Source of the DNA: an uncultured Pleomorphomonas sp.
GTDB taxonomy: Bacteria; Pseudomonadota; Alphaproteobacteria; Rhizobiales; Pleomorphomonadaceae
Reading direction: 5' to 3'
Length of the DNA: 64,000 bases
NCBI GenBank assembly: GCA_937868725.1
Contig: CALMMQ010000053.1
Span: 1 to 64,000, forward strand
The position numbers and the translations under genes are program-made. Below the pieces are notes generated by a model. It was given only the letters and a program-made list of their open reading frames with translations. It did no database searches and was not told the DNA's origin. Of the stretch, positions 46,567-55,993 are shown one piece after another. The stretch's first letter is position 1, and every line of letters starts with the position of its first letter.

Positions 46567-47121
46567 ATGACCGTGACGCCGACCGATGCCAGTCTTCCCG
46601 CCCTGCCGCAGGCCGCGCGCGACGACGGCGTCAGCAGCCGCGAATTTCGCGACTGCATCGCCCGCCTGCCCTCAGGCGTGCACATCGTCACCACGGCCGG
46701 TGAGGCCGGCAGCTCCGGGTTCACAGCCACCGCCGTCGCCTCCGTGTCCGACGATCCGCCGATGGTGCTGGTCTGCCTCAACCGCAAGAGCCCGCAGAAC
46801 CCGATCATCCGGCAAAATGCCTGTTTCGCAGTCAACCTGCTGCCGCGCTACGCCGTCGAATTGGCCAACATCTTCGCAGGTCGGACCGGACTGCACTTTG
46901 GCGAGCGCTTTGCCCATGGCGCGTGGTCGACACTCGCCACCGGCTCGCCGGTGCTGCAGGATGCCGTCATGACCCTCGACTGCCGTGTGACCGAGTTCCA
47001 CGAAATGGGGACCCACACCGTGTTCTACGGTCTGGTCAAGGCAGCGACCAGCCAGCCGGTCGACCCCAACGGCGCCCGCGAAGTGCTCGTCTATCATGAC
47101 CGTCACTATTCGGAGGTCTGA
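46567..47121 (+). CDS. Flavin reductase family protein
   Basis: The 184-residue protein has the split-barrel flavin reductase-like fold. FRDCIARLPSGVHIVTTAGE, GFTATAVASVSDDPPMVLVCLNRKS and CFAVNLLP are family landmarks shared with HpaC and RutF. It should supply reduced FMN or FAD to a partner oxygenase, but no oxygenase is nearby. The gene precedes a membrane protein gene and purB on the same strand. Confidence 0.88.
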   Translation: MTVTPTDASLPALPQAARDDGVSSREFRDCIARLPSGVHIVTTAGEAGSSGFTATAVASVSDDPPMVLVCLNRKSPQNPIIRQNACFAVNLLPRYAVELANIFAGRTGLHFGERFAHGAWSTLATGSPVLQDAVMTLDCRVTEFHEMGTHTVFYGLVKAATSQPVDPNGAREVLVYHDRHYSEV

Positions 47122-47142
47122 CCGGTCGGGCGGAGGCCGGCC

Positions 47143-47610
47143 ATGAACCGGCCCGTCCGCGCCATCCTGTTCGCCCTCGGCAATGGCGCCACCATCGCCG
47201 CCCTGACGACAGCGGCGCTGATGCTGCGCGACATGGCTTTCGGCACCCGCGCCTTGACCCTCGTCGCCGCCTTCGCCGCCGGCGGCGGTCTCGGTGGCCT
47301 GCTGGCGCCCTCGCTCGCCGATGGCCTTGCCGCCGGACGGGCGCCGCTCAAGCGCTTTGCCGCCATGCTGGTCGCCCTGCCGCTCCTGACGCTTGCCGGC
47401 ATCGAGGCCTGTCTGCTGCTGCTTTCCACCGGCTGCCTGACCACCTTCGAAGAGCCGGTGCTCAGCGGCGACTGGCTGATGGCCGTCGGCTTTGCCGGTG
47501 CCACCAACGGCTTCGTGCTGTTCGCCGTCGGCCTGCCGCTGGTACTGCCGGCCGGCATCGTGCCGCTTTTTGCCGCCGCTATCGTCTTTGCACGCCTGCC
47601 GCGCGGTTGA
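47143..47610 (+). CDS. Unknown four-helix membrane protein
   Basis: The 155-residue product has about four hydrophobic helices with a glycine-rich first loop (AAFAAGGGLGGLLAPS). Two cysteines occur in IEACLLLLSTGCL. No family is recognised. It sits 21 bases after the flavin reductase gene and 58 bases before purB, so it is probably co-transcribed with the former. Confidence 0.68.
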   Translation: MNRPVRAILFALGNGATIAALTTAALMLRDMAFGTRALTLVAAFAAGGGLGGLLAPSLADGLAAGRAPLKRFAAMLVALPLLTLAGIEACLLLLSTGCLTTFEEPVLSGDWLMAVGFAGATNGFVLFAVGLPLVLPAGIVPLFAAAIVFARLPRG

Positions 47611-47668
47611 GCGGCCGCCGCGATCCTGCTACATCGACGCCGCAACGACGCCCACGAAAGGCCTAGCC

Positions 47669-48994
<1,326 letters not shown>

Positions 48995-49016
48995 GCGCTT
49001 CGAGCTGAATCAGAAC

Positions 49017-49046
49017 GTCAGGTTGAATTAGCCGCTTCAACCTGAC
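49017..49046 (+). other. Stem-loop downstream of purB
   Basis: GTCAGGTTGAA and TTCAACCTGAC form a perfect 11-bp stem with an 8-base loop, 22 bases after the purB stop. There is no T-run. It shares the CAGGTTG/CAACCTG core with the hairpin at 10678 and may be a degenerate member of the palindromic repeat family. Confidence 0.6.
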
Positions 49047-49124
49047 GCTCGCCCCTTCATCGGCCACTGACGGATGATGGCGCCAAGAGATTGGCACGGC
49101 GCGCATTTAGCGCCGCGCCGAGGC

Positions 49125-49355
49125 TCACCGTGAGCCGCAGATCGTCTCGCACGGTACGCCGTCGTTGTCGCCATCGAGCGAAGCCACGCCGCACGTCTCG
49201 AGATAGAACCGCGCCTCCTCGCACGACTGCATCTGGCGGCAGAGGTGCTTGCCGGCGCAGCTGAAGCCGGCAGGCGAAGCATTGCGGGAGGCCGCAACGG
49301 CGGCGGTGGCAGCGGCAAGAACGAACAGGCAGGCGGCAACAACGGTAAGGCGCAT
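49125..49355 (-). CDS. Excalibur calcium-binding domain protein, secreted
   Basis: The 76-residue product has a signal peptide (RLTVVAACLFVLAAATAAVAAS) and a short excalibur domain. Its cysteines (FSCAGKHLCRQMQSC) and the calcium-loop motif DGDNDGVPCETIC are complete. It should be exported and bind calcium. The ATG at 49355 is preceded by GGAGGAGAC, and the in-frame extension to 49403 is not needed. Confidence 0.85.
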   Translation of the reverse strand: MRLTVVAACLFVLAAATAAVAASRNASPAGFSCAGKHLCRQMQSCEEARFYLETCGVASLDGDNDGVPCETICGSR

Positions 49356-49476
49356 GATGACAAGTCTCCTCCGCGCATCATCCCTCCGCACTGCCGGCAG
49401 CACAACGAACCGCCAGCAACCATGAGCTGCACGCCACCGCCTTGCTTTTGGCCCGAATCCCGGTCAAGTTCCCGCC

Positions 49477-50022
49477 ATGAAAACTTCCGAATGCGACATC
49501 CTCATCGTTCCCGGCTGGCACAACTCCGGCCCTGACCACTGGCAAAGCCGCTGGCAGAGCCGACTGCCGACCGCCCGCCGCGTCGAGCAGAAGGATTGGG
49601 TCCGCCCCGAGCGCGACGCCTGGGTGTCGGCGCTGGGGCTGGCCGTCGGCAAGGCCACTCGCCCGGTGGTGCTGGTGGCCCACTCCCTCGGCGTCGTCAC
49701 CGCCATCCACGCCGCCCCCTACGTCGGCCGGGCGGTCCGGGCCGCCTTCCTCGTCGGTCTGCCCGACGTCGACCGGCCGGGCGTCGCCCCCGAGCTCGAA
49801 AGCTTCCGCGGCCTTACCACCGACCCGCTGCCCTTCCCCTCGATGCTGGTGGCCAGCCGCGACGATCCCTATTGCGCCTTCGAACGTGCCGACGAGTTCG
49901 CCGCCGCCTGGGGCGCCGATTTCCTCGACGCCGGTTTTGCCGGTCACATCAACGACGCCGCCGGCTATGGACCGTGGCCGGAGGGCCTGACGCGCTTTGC
50001 CACGCTGCTCAAGCGCATCTGA
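49477..50022 (+). CDS. RBBP9/YdeN-type alpha/beta hydrolase
   Basis: The 181-residue serine hydrolase opens with ILIVPGWHNSGPDHWQSRW, the family signature. The nucleophile is in VAHSLGVV, the aspartate in SRDDPY and the histidine in GHINDAAGYGPW. Substrate is unknown. A terminator follows directly, so it is probably monocistronic. Confidence 0.9.
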   Translation: MKTSECDILIVPGWHNSGPDHWQSRWQSRLPTARRVEQKDWVRPERDAWVSALGLAVGKATRPVVLVAHSLGVVTAIHAAPYVGRAVRAAFLVGLPDVDRPGVAPELESFRGLTTDPLPFPSMLVASRDDPYCAFERADEFAAAWGADFLDAGFAGHINDAAGYGPWPEGLTRFATLLKRI

Positions 50023-50030
50023 ACGACGCG

Positions 50031-50064
50031 TCCGGATTCACAGCTTGCGAATCCGGATGTTTTT
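50031..50064 (+). terminator. Rho-independent terminator of the hydrolase gene
   Basis: TCCGGATTC and GAATCCGGA form a perfect 9-bp stem (50031-50039 with 50049-50057), followed by TGTTTTT. Confidence 0.88.
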
Positions 50065-50147
50065 CCATTTCAGATCAATGTGTTGAAGCGGAAACACGAC
50101 TCTACGGCAAAGTCTCATCGCCCGACGCCGCCAGGTCGAAAACCGCC

Positions 50148-50912
50148 TCAGGCGTCCGCTGATTCAGCCAGCGCCTTGCGCACGGCCCCGGCCAGAAGCG
50201 CCACGTCCTGCGACACGTTGACGAAGTCGTAGCCGAGGGCGCGATAGCGCCGCACGTGGGCGGGCGAGCCGCCATAAATGGCTGCCACCTTGCTCGCGGC
50301 CCGCGCCCGGCGCGCCACCAGCTCGATGGCTGCCACGTTGTCGGCCCGGTCGACGTCGAGGCTGTCGCCGCCCGACAGGGCTATCGACAGGTCGGACGGT
50401 CCGACGTAGACGCCGTCGATGCCCGGTACTGCCAGGATCTCGTCGAGATTGTCGAGCGCCGCCCGCGTCTCGATCATGGCCAGTGCCAGCGTCTGGTCGT
50501 TGGCCGCCAGCCGGTAGGCCTCGGCCGTGCCGTGGCGCAGCGGCCGCACCGGTCCCCATGAGCGGGTGCCGAGCGGCGGATACTTGGCAAAGCCGGCGAA
50601 GATCCGAGCCTCCTCGGCCGTCTCGATCATCGGCGCAATCACCGCCTCGGCGCCCCAGTCGAGCAGCCGCGAGGCCATCTCGAAAGACCCCACCGGCACC
50701 CGCGCCACGGCATGGCCGCCAGCGCCGATGATGGCGTCGATGATGGCGATGGCGTCCTTGGGCGTGATCATGCCGTGCTGCAGGTCGAGCACCAGCGCCT
50801 CGAAACCGGCGGCGACCATGGTGGCGGCCAGCATCGGCTCCGGCAGCGTCAGCCAGCCGGCCTTGATGGGGGTGTCGGCGTCAAGGGCCGTACGTAGCGT
50901 TGAGGCGGTCAT
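50148..50912 (-). CDS. HpcH/HpaI family aldolase
   Basis: The 254-residue enzyme is a metal-dependent class II aldolase acting on 2-keto-3-deoxy or 4-hydroxy-2-ketoacids. VLDLQHGMI, the arginine of VARVPVG, the metal ligands in AMIETRAAL and GPSDLSIAL are all visible. The physiological substrate cannot be read from sequence. The ATG at 50912 has GGGAGGAA upstream and gives the usual length. It has no obvious pathway partner nearby. Confidence 0.9.
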   Translation of the reverse strand: MTASTLRTALDADTPIKAGWLTLPEPMLAATMVAAGFEALVLDLQHGMITPKDAIAIIDAIIGAGGHAVARVPVGSFEMASRLLDWGAEAVIAPMIETAEEARIFAGFAKYPPLGTRSWGPVRPLRHGTAEAYRLAANDQTLALAMIETRAALDNLDEILAVPGIDGVYVGPSDLSIALSGGDSLDVDRADNVAAIELVARRARAASKVAAIYGGSPAHVRRYRALGYDFVNVSQDVALLAGAVRKALAESADA

Positions 50913-51084
50913 GGCGCCTGTTCCTCCCGAAGCGACACCGGGCCGCTGCCGGCGTCGGTCCTCGGACGACAGAACGGCGCGACGCCGGTTGCACAAACCG
51001 ACGCCACGCCGTTCGCAATGTCAAGCGGCGAAGTCGTTCAGGCGGCCGACTTCAGTTCGCAATGCCGCCGTACTCGCTCGCCGC

Positions 51085-51207
51085 CTAATCATGCGCCGTT
51101 TCGGCCGGCAGGTCGATCCGTTCCGCCACCCACAGCCCGAGGTCCTTGCCGCCGGCCACGTTGGCAAGAAAACGTCGCTCTTCGTTATGGGCGAACCAAT
51201 ACGCGTT
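51085..51207 (-). pseudogene. Remnant of a second DUF1476 (ATPase zeta-like) gene
   Basis: Forty codons read FAHNEERRF, then KDLGLWVAER, and end at a TAG (51085-51087). They align without gaps to FARDEDLKF and KLLGLWAAEK of the intact DUF1476 gene at 51470, with 11 of about 27 residues identical. No ATG, GTG or TTG in frame precedes the segment before an upstream TGA, and the C-terminal half is missing. This looks like a decayed copy. Confidence 0.45.
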
Positions 51208-51229
51208 GACGCTACCGTATAGACGAGAA

Positions 51230-51380
51230 TAAGCTATTCCGTTACCCCATAGCGCGAAATAATCTCGAATTCAGTCCAGAACGAAAACACATAATTTCGC
51301 TATTTCGATCAAAATTAATTAATAAAACAACTTCTATCGATTCAATATTGGGGCAAATATCAACAAATATGCATGATATA
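51230..51380. other. A+T-rich non-coding stretch
   Basis: This segment is markedly richer in A and T than the rest of the window (for example AAAATTAATTAATAAAAC near 51310). No gene is supported on either strand. It lies just past the decayed DUF1476-like segment. Confidence 0.6.
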
Positions 51381-51469
51381 CAATGTTATTACCATGCATG
51401 CCGGATTGGAGCCGTGCCGACGCCAAGCCCGGTCGGTGCCACAGTGAGAGCGGAAATAATCGCTTCAGT

Positions 51470-51853
51470 TCAAACGCCTTGCCGGACCTGTGCTTCGGCC
51501 ACGACCATCAGCGAGCCCATCAGTGAACGGATTTCCTGATCGGGCACGGCGATGCCCTTTGCAGCAAGATCGCCGGTCACCTTGCTCAGCACATCGCCCT
51601 GGCCGGGCGCCGCCAGATCGGCAACCACCACCGCCTTGGCATAATCGGAGGCGGCATCGCCCGACATGCCGAGCTTCTCCGCCGCCCACAGGCCGAGCAG
51701 CTTGTTGCGCCGCGCCTTGGTCCGGAACTTAAGATCTTCGTCGCGGGCAAACTGGATTTCAAAAGCCTGCTCGCGATCACGGAACACGGTTGTGTAGTGA
51801 TCGTCTGAAAGACCGGATGCGGTCGGCAGTGAGCGGCTCCAGTTGGCTGACAT
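51470..51853 (-). CDS. DUF1476 protein, ATPase inhibitory zeta-subunit type
   Basis: The 127-residue helical protein matches DUF1476 (FRDREQAFEIQFARDEDLKF, ARRNKLLGLWAAEKLG, DQEIRSLMGSLMVVA). In alphaproteobacteria this family includes the zeta subunit that inhibits ATP hydrolysis by F1FO-ATPase. Members usually start close to the DDREKAFE motif, so the first 20 residues here are an extension. The extended start is supported by the strong GGGAGGGGG before the ATG at 51853. It is divergent from purC, a common arrangement in related genomes. Confidence 0.88.
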   Translation of the reverse strand: MSANWSRSLPTASGLSDDHYTTVFRDREQAFEIQFARDEDLKFRTKARRNKLLGLWAAEKLGMSGDAASDYAKAVVVADLAAPGQGDVLSKVTGDLAAKGIAVPDQEIRSLMGSLMVVAEAQVRQGV

Positions 51854-52398
51854 GACCCCCTCCCGAGACTGACCGGGAACGTCAACAGGCCTACAGAAAC
51901 AATATGGTATCCATGAAGAAATAATTCAACTTGGCTTACAGTCTACTTGGCTGAGCAGTTCTGACATCAGCACTCGGACGGACAGCCAACGATAGCGGAA
52001 GCATTGCCGCCGCAAGCTCTCGCCGGCCGAGCGCCGGCTGGCGACCGTCATCACCCTGACATTTGCTCAGACGAGAGTCGGCGATGACGACACCCCACAT
52101 GGCGAACGACGCGCGACGACTCGTCCATGGCCGCCCGAGAATTTGACCTTGCGCGGGATTGTTATCCTGATGTCGATCAGGTACTGTCCATATCGGCGAG
52201 GAGCGGGCGGACGTCAGTTCGGCCCGCTATATGTGTTTGGGCAAACGCCGCGAGTGGAGAGCCGTTCATCATGGGCCGTTGCTTGCATCCGCTCTGCCCG
52301 AACCCTGCGTCGAGGCGACCTCAGGGCGTCGTTACAAGTCATCGGACCCGGAGTCCCGCTGCCTCATGGATTTCATCAACAGACCACGGTATATCCCA
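51854..52398. other. Divergent intergenic region between the DUF1476 gene and purC
   Basis: No gene is supported in this 545-base region. It should hold the promoters of the DUF1476 gene and the purCSQ group. I could not identify a known riboswitch or purine operator by eye. Confidence 0.45.
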
Positions 52399-53163
52399 AT
52401 GAACCGTCGCCGGCGTATCTACGAAGGTAAGGCCAAGATTTTGTACGAAGGGCCGGAGCCCGGCACGCTGATCCAGCACTTCAAGGATGACGCTACCGCG
52501 TTCAATGCCAAGAAGCACGAAATCATCGACGGCAAGGGTGTCCTGAACAACCGAATCTCGGAATACATCTTCACCCATCTCAACAACATGGGTATTCCGA
52601 CGCATTTCATCCGCCGCCTCAACATGCGCGAGCAGTTGATCCGCGAAGTGGAGATCATTCCGCTCGAAGTGGTGGTGCGCAACGTCGCCGCCGGTTCGAT
52701 CGCCACCCGTCTCGGCATCGAGGAAGGCACGCAGCTGCCGCGCTCGATCATCGAGTTCTACTTCAAGTCCGACGAACTCGGCGACCCCATGGTGTCCGAA
52801 GAGCACATCACGGCCTTCGGCTGGGCGGCACCGCAGGAAATCGACGACATCATGGCGCTGGCCATCCGTGTCAACGACTTCCTGGCCGGCCTGTTCCTTG
52901 GCGTCGGCATCCGTCTCGTCGACTTCAAGATGGAATGCGGCCGCATGTGGGAAGGCGACATGATGCGCATCGTCGTCGCCGACGAGATCAGCCCCGACAG
53001 CTGCCGGCTGTGGGACATCGCCACCGGCGACCGTCTGGACAAGGACCGCTTCCGCAAGGACATGGGCGGTCTCGTCGAGAGCTATACCGAAGTGGCCCGC
53101 CGCCTCGGCATCCTCAACGAGTCCGAGCAATCGCGCGGCACCGGCCCGACGCTGGTCAAGTAG
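52399..53163 (+). CDS. purC: Phosphoribosylaminoimidazole-succinocarboxamide synthase
   Basis: The 254-residue enzyme joins aspartate to CAIR with ATP to form [23 protein letters not shown], the SAICAR synthetase signature region [14 protein letters not shown] and VDFKMECGR are present. The ATG at 52399 gives [12 protein letters not shown], the exact rhizobial N-terminus and length; an ATG at 52366 would add eleven residues. It leads the group purC-purS-small protein-purQ. Confidence 0.96.
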   Translation: MNRRRRIYEGKAKILYEGPEPGTLIQHFKDDATAFNAKKHEIIDGKGVLNNRISEYIFTHLNNMGIPTHFIRRLNMREQLIREVEIIPLEVVVRNVAAGSIATRLGIEEGTQLPRSIIEFYFKSDELGDPMVSEEHITAFGWAAPQEIDDIMALAIRVNDFLAGLFLGVGIRLVDFKMECGRMWEGDMMRIVVADEISPDSCRLWDIATGDRLDKDRFRKDMGGLVESYTEVARRLGILNESEQSRGTGPTLVK

Positions 53164-53202
53164 GTCGATCCGCTCGGCCGCGCCGTCGGCGCCTGTGGCT
53201 AC

Positions 53203-53227
53203 CCCATCCCGTCCTTGGCGGGATGGG
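53203..53227 (+). other. Stem-loop between purC and purS
   Basis: CCCATCCCG, seven-base loop, CGGGATGGG forms a perfect 9-bp stem. It is followed by CGAAAAAC rather than T residues, so it is not a classical terminator on this strand. It may protect the purC message or limit read-through to purS. Confidence 0.55.
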
Positions 53228-53308
53228 CGAAAAACCCAACAAAGCGGCTTGTGAATCGTGAGTTGCCGGGGTATTTCCCCGGCATTCTTTTCTTGAAGGA
53301 TGATGACG

Positions 53309-53551
53309 ATGAAGGTCCGTGTCACCATCACGCTGAAGGCTGGCGTGCTCGACCCCCAGGGCAAGGCCATCGAAGGCGCCCTCAAAGGACTGGGTTTTGC
53401 CGGCGTCGAAGCGGCTCGCCAGGGCAAGATCGTCGACCTCGTGCTTGCCGAGACCGACGTCGCCAAGGCCAAGGCCGCCGTTGCCGACATGTGCGAGAAG
53501 CTGCTCGCCAACACGGTGATCGAGAACTACCACATCGACATCCTGGGCTGA
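53309..53551 (+). CDS. purS: Phosphoribosylformylglycinamidine synthase subunit PurS
   Basis: The 80-residue protein bridges PurL and PurQ in the three-part FGAM synthase. KVRVTITLKAGVLDPQGKAIEGALKGLGF is the PurS pattern. GAAGG lies nine bases before the ATG at 53309; two further in-frame ATGs at 53300 and 53303 are too close to it. Confidence 0.95.
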   Translation: MKVRVTITLKAGVLDPQGKAIEGALKGLGFAGVEAARQGKIVDLVLAETDVAKAKAAVADMCEKLLANTVIENYHIDILG

Positions 53552-53557
53552 GCCGTC

Positions 53558-53671
53558 ATGCCCGGCGACGATACGGCCAAGATCATCCGCTTCATGATGA
53601 TCAAGGCCGCCGTTTTCATCGGCATACCGATCGTCTGCGCCGCCGCGGCGGTCTATTTTACGCTCTACTGA
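53558..53671 (+). CDS. Small single-helix membrane protein between purS and purQ
   Basis: A 37-residue frame reads PGDDTAKIIRFMMIKAAV and continues with one hydrophobic helix (about residues 15-36). It starts six bases after the purS stop and ends 21 bases before purQ, filling the gap exactly. A hydrophilic head with one membrane span suggests a small inner-membrane protein. I recall small membrane genes at this position in other rhizobia but cannot verify this. Function is unknown. Confidence 0.6.
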   Translation: MPGDDTAKIIRFMMIKAAVFIGIPIVCAAAAVYFTLY

Positions 53672-53692
53672 CCCCACTCGGAGACCATTGCC

Positions 53693-54364
53693 ATGCGCTC
53701 GGCCGTCGTCCTGTTTCCCGGATCCAACCGCGACCACGACATGGTCAAGGCGCTCCACGCGGTCACCGGCAGCCTGCCGACGGTGGTCTGGCACCAGGAC
53801 GCCACGCTGCCTGACGTCGACCTGATCGTGCTGCCCGGCGGCTTCTCCTATGGCGACTACCTGCGCTGCGGCGCCATCGCCGCCCGCTCGCCGGCCATGC
53901 TCGACGTTGCCCGCAAGGCCAAGGCGGGCGTCCGCGTCCTCGGTGTCTGCAACGGCTTCCAGATCCTGACCGAAGCCGGCCTGCTGCCGGGTGCGCTGAT
54001 GCGCAACGCCCATCTGCGTTTCGTCTGCAAGCAGGTGAAGCTCGAAGTGGTCAACAACAGCACCGACTTCACCCGCGCCTACGCCAAGGGCCAGGTGATC
54101 GACTGCCCGGTCGCCCACCACGACGGCAACTATTTCGCCGATGCCGAAACGCTGGCTCGTCTCGAAGGTGAAGGGCGCGTCGCCTTCCGCTACGCCCTTG
54201 GCACCAACCCCAACGGCTCGATCAACGACATCGCCGGCATTCTCAACAAGGCTGGCAACGTGCTCGGCATGATGCCGCACCCGGAAAACCTGATCGAGGC
54301 GCTGCACGGCGGCCTCGACGGTCGCGGCCTCTTCGAAAGCGTCGCCCAGGCCATCGCCGCCTGA
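53693..54364 (+). CDS. purQ: Phosphoribosylformylglycinamidine synthase subunit PurQ (glutaminase)
   Basis: The 223-residue class I glutamine amidotransferase supplies ammonia to PurL. The nucleophile is in GVCNGFQIL and the histidine and glutamate in [10 protein letters not shown]. An [14 protein letters not shown] loop is typical. It works with PurS and PurL encoded on the same strand. Confidence 0.97.
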   Translation: MRSAVVLFPGSNRDHDMVKALHAVTGSLPTVVWHQDATLPDVDLIVLPGGFSYGDYLRCGAIAARSPAMLDVARKAKAGVRVLGVCNGFQILTEAGLLPGALMRNAHLRFVCKQVKLEVVNNSTDFTRAYAKGQVIDCPVAHHDGNYFADAETLARLEGEGRVAFRYALGTNPNGSINDIAGILNKAGNVLGMMPHPENLIEALHGGLDGRGLFESVAQAIAA

Positions 54365-54425
54365 GCGCCAACGCGCGCCTCCGGAGCTCAGCGGGGCGCG
54401 TCCGCTCCGCCCGGAGGATCACGAC

Positions 54426-55031
54426 ATGGCTGAACGCCTGCTCTCGGTCGGCATCATCCTGTTCGATGGCGTCGAGGAACTCGATTTCGTCGGCCCCTGG
54501 GAAGTGCTGACCATGGCCGGCAAGGTTGGCCAGTTGCCGATCGCCGCCCATCTCGTCGCCGCCACGCTCACCCCCATCACCTGTGCCAAGGGCTTGCGCG
54601 TGCTGCCGCAGGTCAGCTTTGCCGACGACCTTCCTCTCGATATCATCGTCGTTCCCGGCGGCCAGGGCACGCGAACCGGCGTGCACGACGCCGCGCTCGT
54701 CCGCTTCATCGCCGATCGCGGCCGTTCGGCCAGCTGGATCACCTCGGTATGCACCGGTTCGGCGCTGCTCGGCGCCGCCGGCCTCATCGGTCATCGCCGC
54801 GCCACCACCCATTGGGCGGCCATGGATTTCCTCGCCGCCCACGCCCCCGAAGCAACGATCGTCCGCGACGCCCGCGTCGTCGAGGACGGCAACCTCATCA
54901 CGGCGGCCGGCGTATCGGCCGGCATCGACATGGCGCTGACGCTGATCGGCCGGCTGTTCGGCCCCGCCGCCGCCCGCGCCGTGCAAAAGGGCATGGAATA
55001 TTATCCCGAGCCACCGTTCACCACGCCCTGA
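54426..55031 (+). CDS. DJ-1/PfpI family protein
   Basis: The 201-residue protein has the class I amidotransferase-like fold. IILFDGVEELDFVGPWEVL opens it, and the nucleophile elbow is VCTGSALLGAAGLIGHRRATTHW. This layout resembles isonitrile hydratase (InhA) and the sensor domain of GlxA-type regulators, but no DNA-binding domain is present. Substrate is unknown. GGAGGATC precedes the ATG. It lies between purQ and the BLUF gene, apparently inserted in the purine cluster. Confidence 0.87.
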   Translation: MAERLLSVGIILFDGVEELDFVGPWEVLTMAGKVGQLPIAAHLVAATLTPITCAKGLRVLPQVSFADDLPLDIIVVPGGQGTRTGVHDAALVRFIADRGRSASWITSVCTGSALLGAAGLIGHRRATTHWAAMDFLAAHAPEATIVRDARVVEDGNLITAAGVSAGIDMALTLIGRLFGPAAARAVQKGMEYYPEPPFTTP

Positions 55032-55288
55032 GGCGGGGGGACGGAACGACAGCCAGCGGCGCCAGTAGAGTTGGCCCTGAGCGCCAGATATCGGCACTTC
55101 TACCTGGACGAGCGATCTTTCCGAATTGGTAGGCCCCTGTAGAAAACTGCCAGTGCGCTTAAGCAAAATTTACCATGGAATTCCGAAAGGACAGCCATTT
55201 ACTGCGCTGCGGTCGGAAATACTTATTTAAGCCATTGCAACCTATAACCGTTGAGCGTCACATACGCCCTCAGAGGCAGGACGATATC

Positions 55289-55846
55289 ATGACACTCTCT
55301 CGCTTGGTGTTTTACAGCCGTACCAACCTCAAGATCGGCGAATCCGCTGGAATGATCCGCGGCTTGCTTCAGTCTTGCAGCGAGTACAGTCCCGTCTCCG
55401 GTCTGACCGGTGGGCTTGTCTTCAACGAAAAGTTCTTCATGCAGGTCATGGAAGGCTCTCGCGAGCAGGTGTCGCGGCATCTGGCGACGCTGTTCGTCGA
55501 TCCCCGTCATGAAGGGCTCACCGTCCTGAGCATCGAGGAAATCGTCAGACGCGAGTTCGAAGGCTGGGCTGTCGGCTACGCCGGCCATACCATCGACGCC
55601 GAGCGCCTGTACCTGCGCTACTGCCCCACCGTCGACGTCAACCCGACGCTGATGTCGGCGCGCGGCCTGTTCGAGTTCATCCGCGACTTCTGCGCCCTCG
55701 AGACGCTGTACGTCCAGCGCGTCGCCGTCGGCGAAACCCGGCCCGCCGCGCCGACCGCCCCGACGCCCTCGCCGACCCCGCGCGTCGTGCCGGCCCAGCC
55801 ATCGGTCGAGACCATCAAGATCGTCAACACCAAGGTGGCCGGCTGA
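55289..55846 (+). CDS. BLUF-domain protein with altered flavin-site residues
   Basis: The 185-residue protein has a BLUF fold (about residues 1-95) followed by a linker and a proline-rich tail (about 155-175). FMQVMEG keeps the glutamine of the flavin switch, and REFEGWAVG matches the late strand. Aligned with PixD (RLIYSS), this protein reads RLVFYS, so the light-critical tyrosine is phenylalanine (F8). The asparagine of the NPANGITG segment is serine (SPVSGLTG). Photoactivity is therefore doubtful. The ATG at 55289 starts TLSRLVFYS as in relatives. Confidence 0.87.
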   Translation: MTLSRLVFYSRTNLKIGESAGMIRGLLQSCSEYSPVSGLTGGLVFNEKFFMQVMEGSREQVSRHLATLFVDPRHEGLTVLSIEEIVRREFEGWAVGYAGHTIDAERLYLRYCPTVDVNPTLMSARGLFEFIRDFCALETLYVQRVAVGETRPAAPTAPTPSPTPRVVPAQPSVETIKIVNTKVAG

Positions 55847-55993
55847 TCGCCCCCGGCGTCAGCCCGCCGACCATCGCTCCTGCCGGTCAAAGATTGTGCG
55901 GGATGCGATTTTTCCGCCAGTCTTCCTTGCGATTCCGGGGCATCCGGTCTATCCCCTGCGACGATAGCTCAGCCGCCGCCGAGGGGATTGCCC

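Noticed and set aside
53203-53227. A rho-independent terminator between purC and purS
   Set aside because: The stem is strong, but A residues rather than T residues follow on the coding strand, so it was listed only as a stem-loop.
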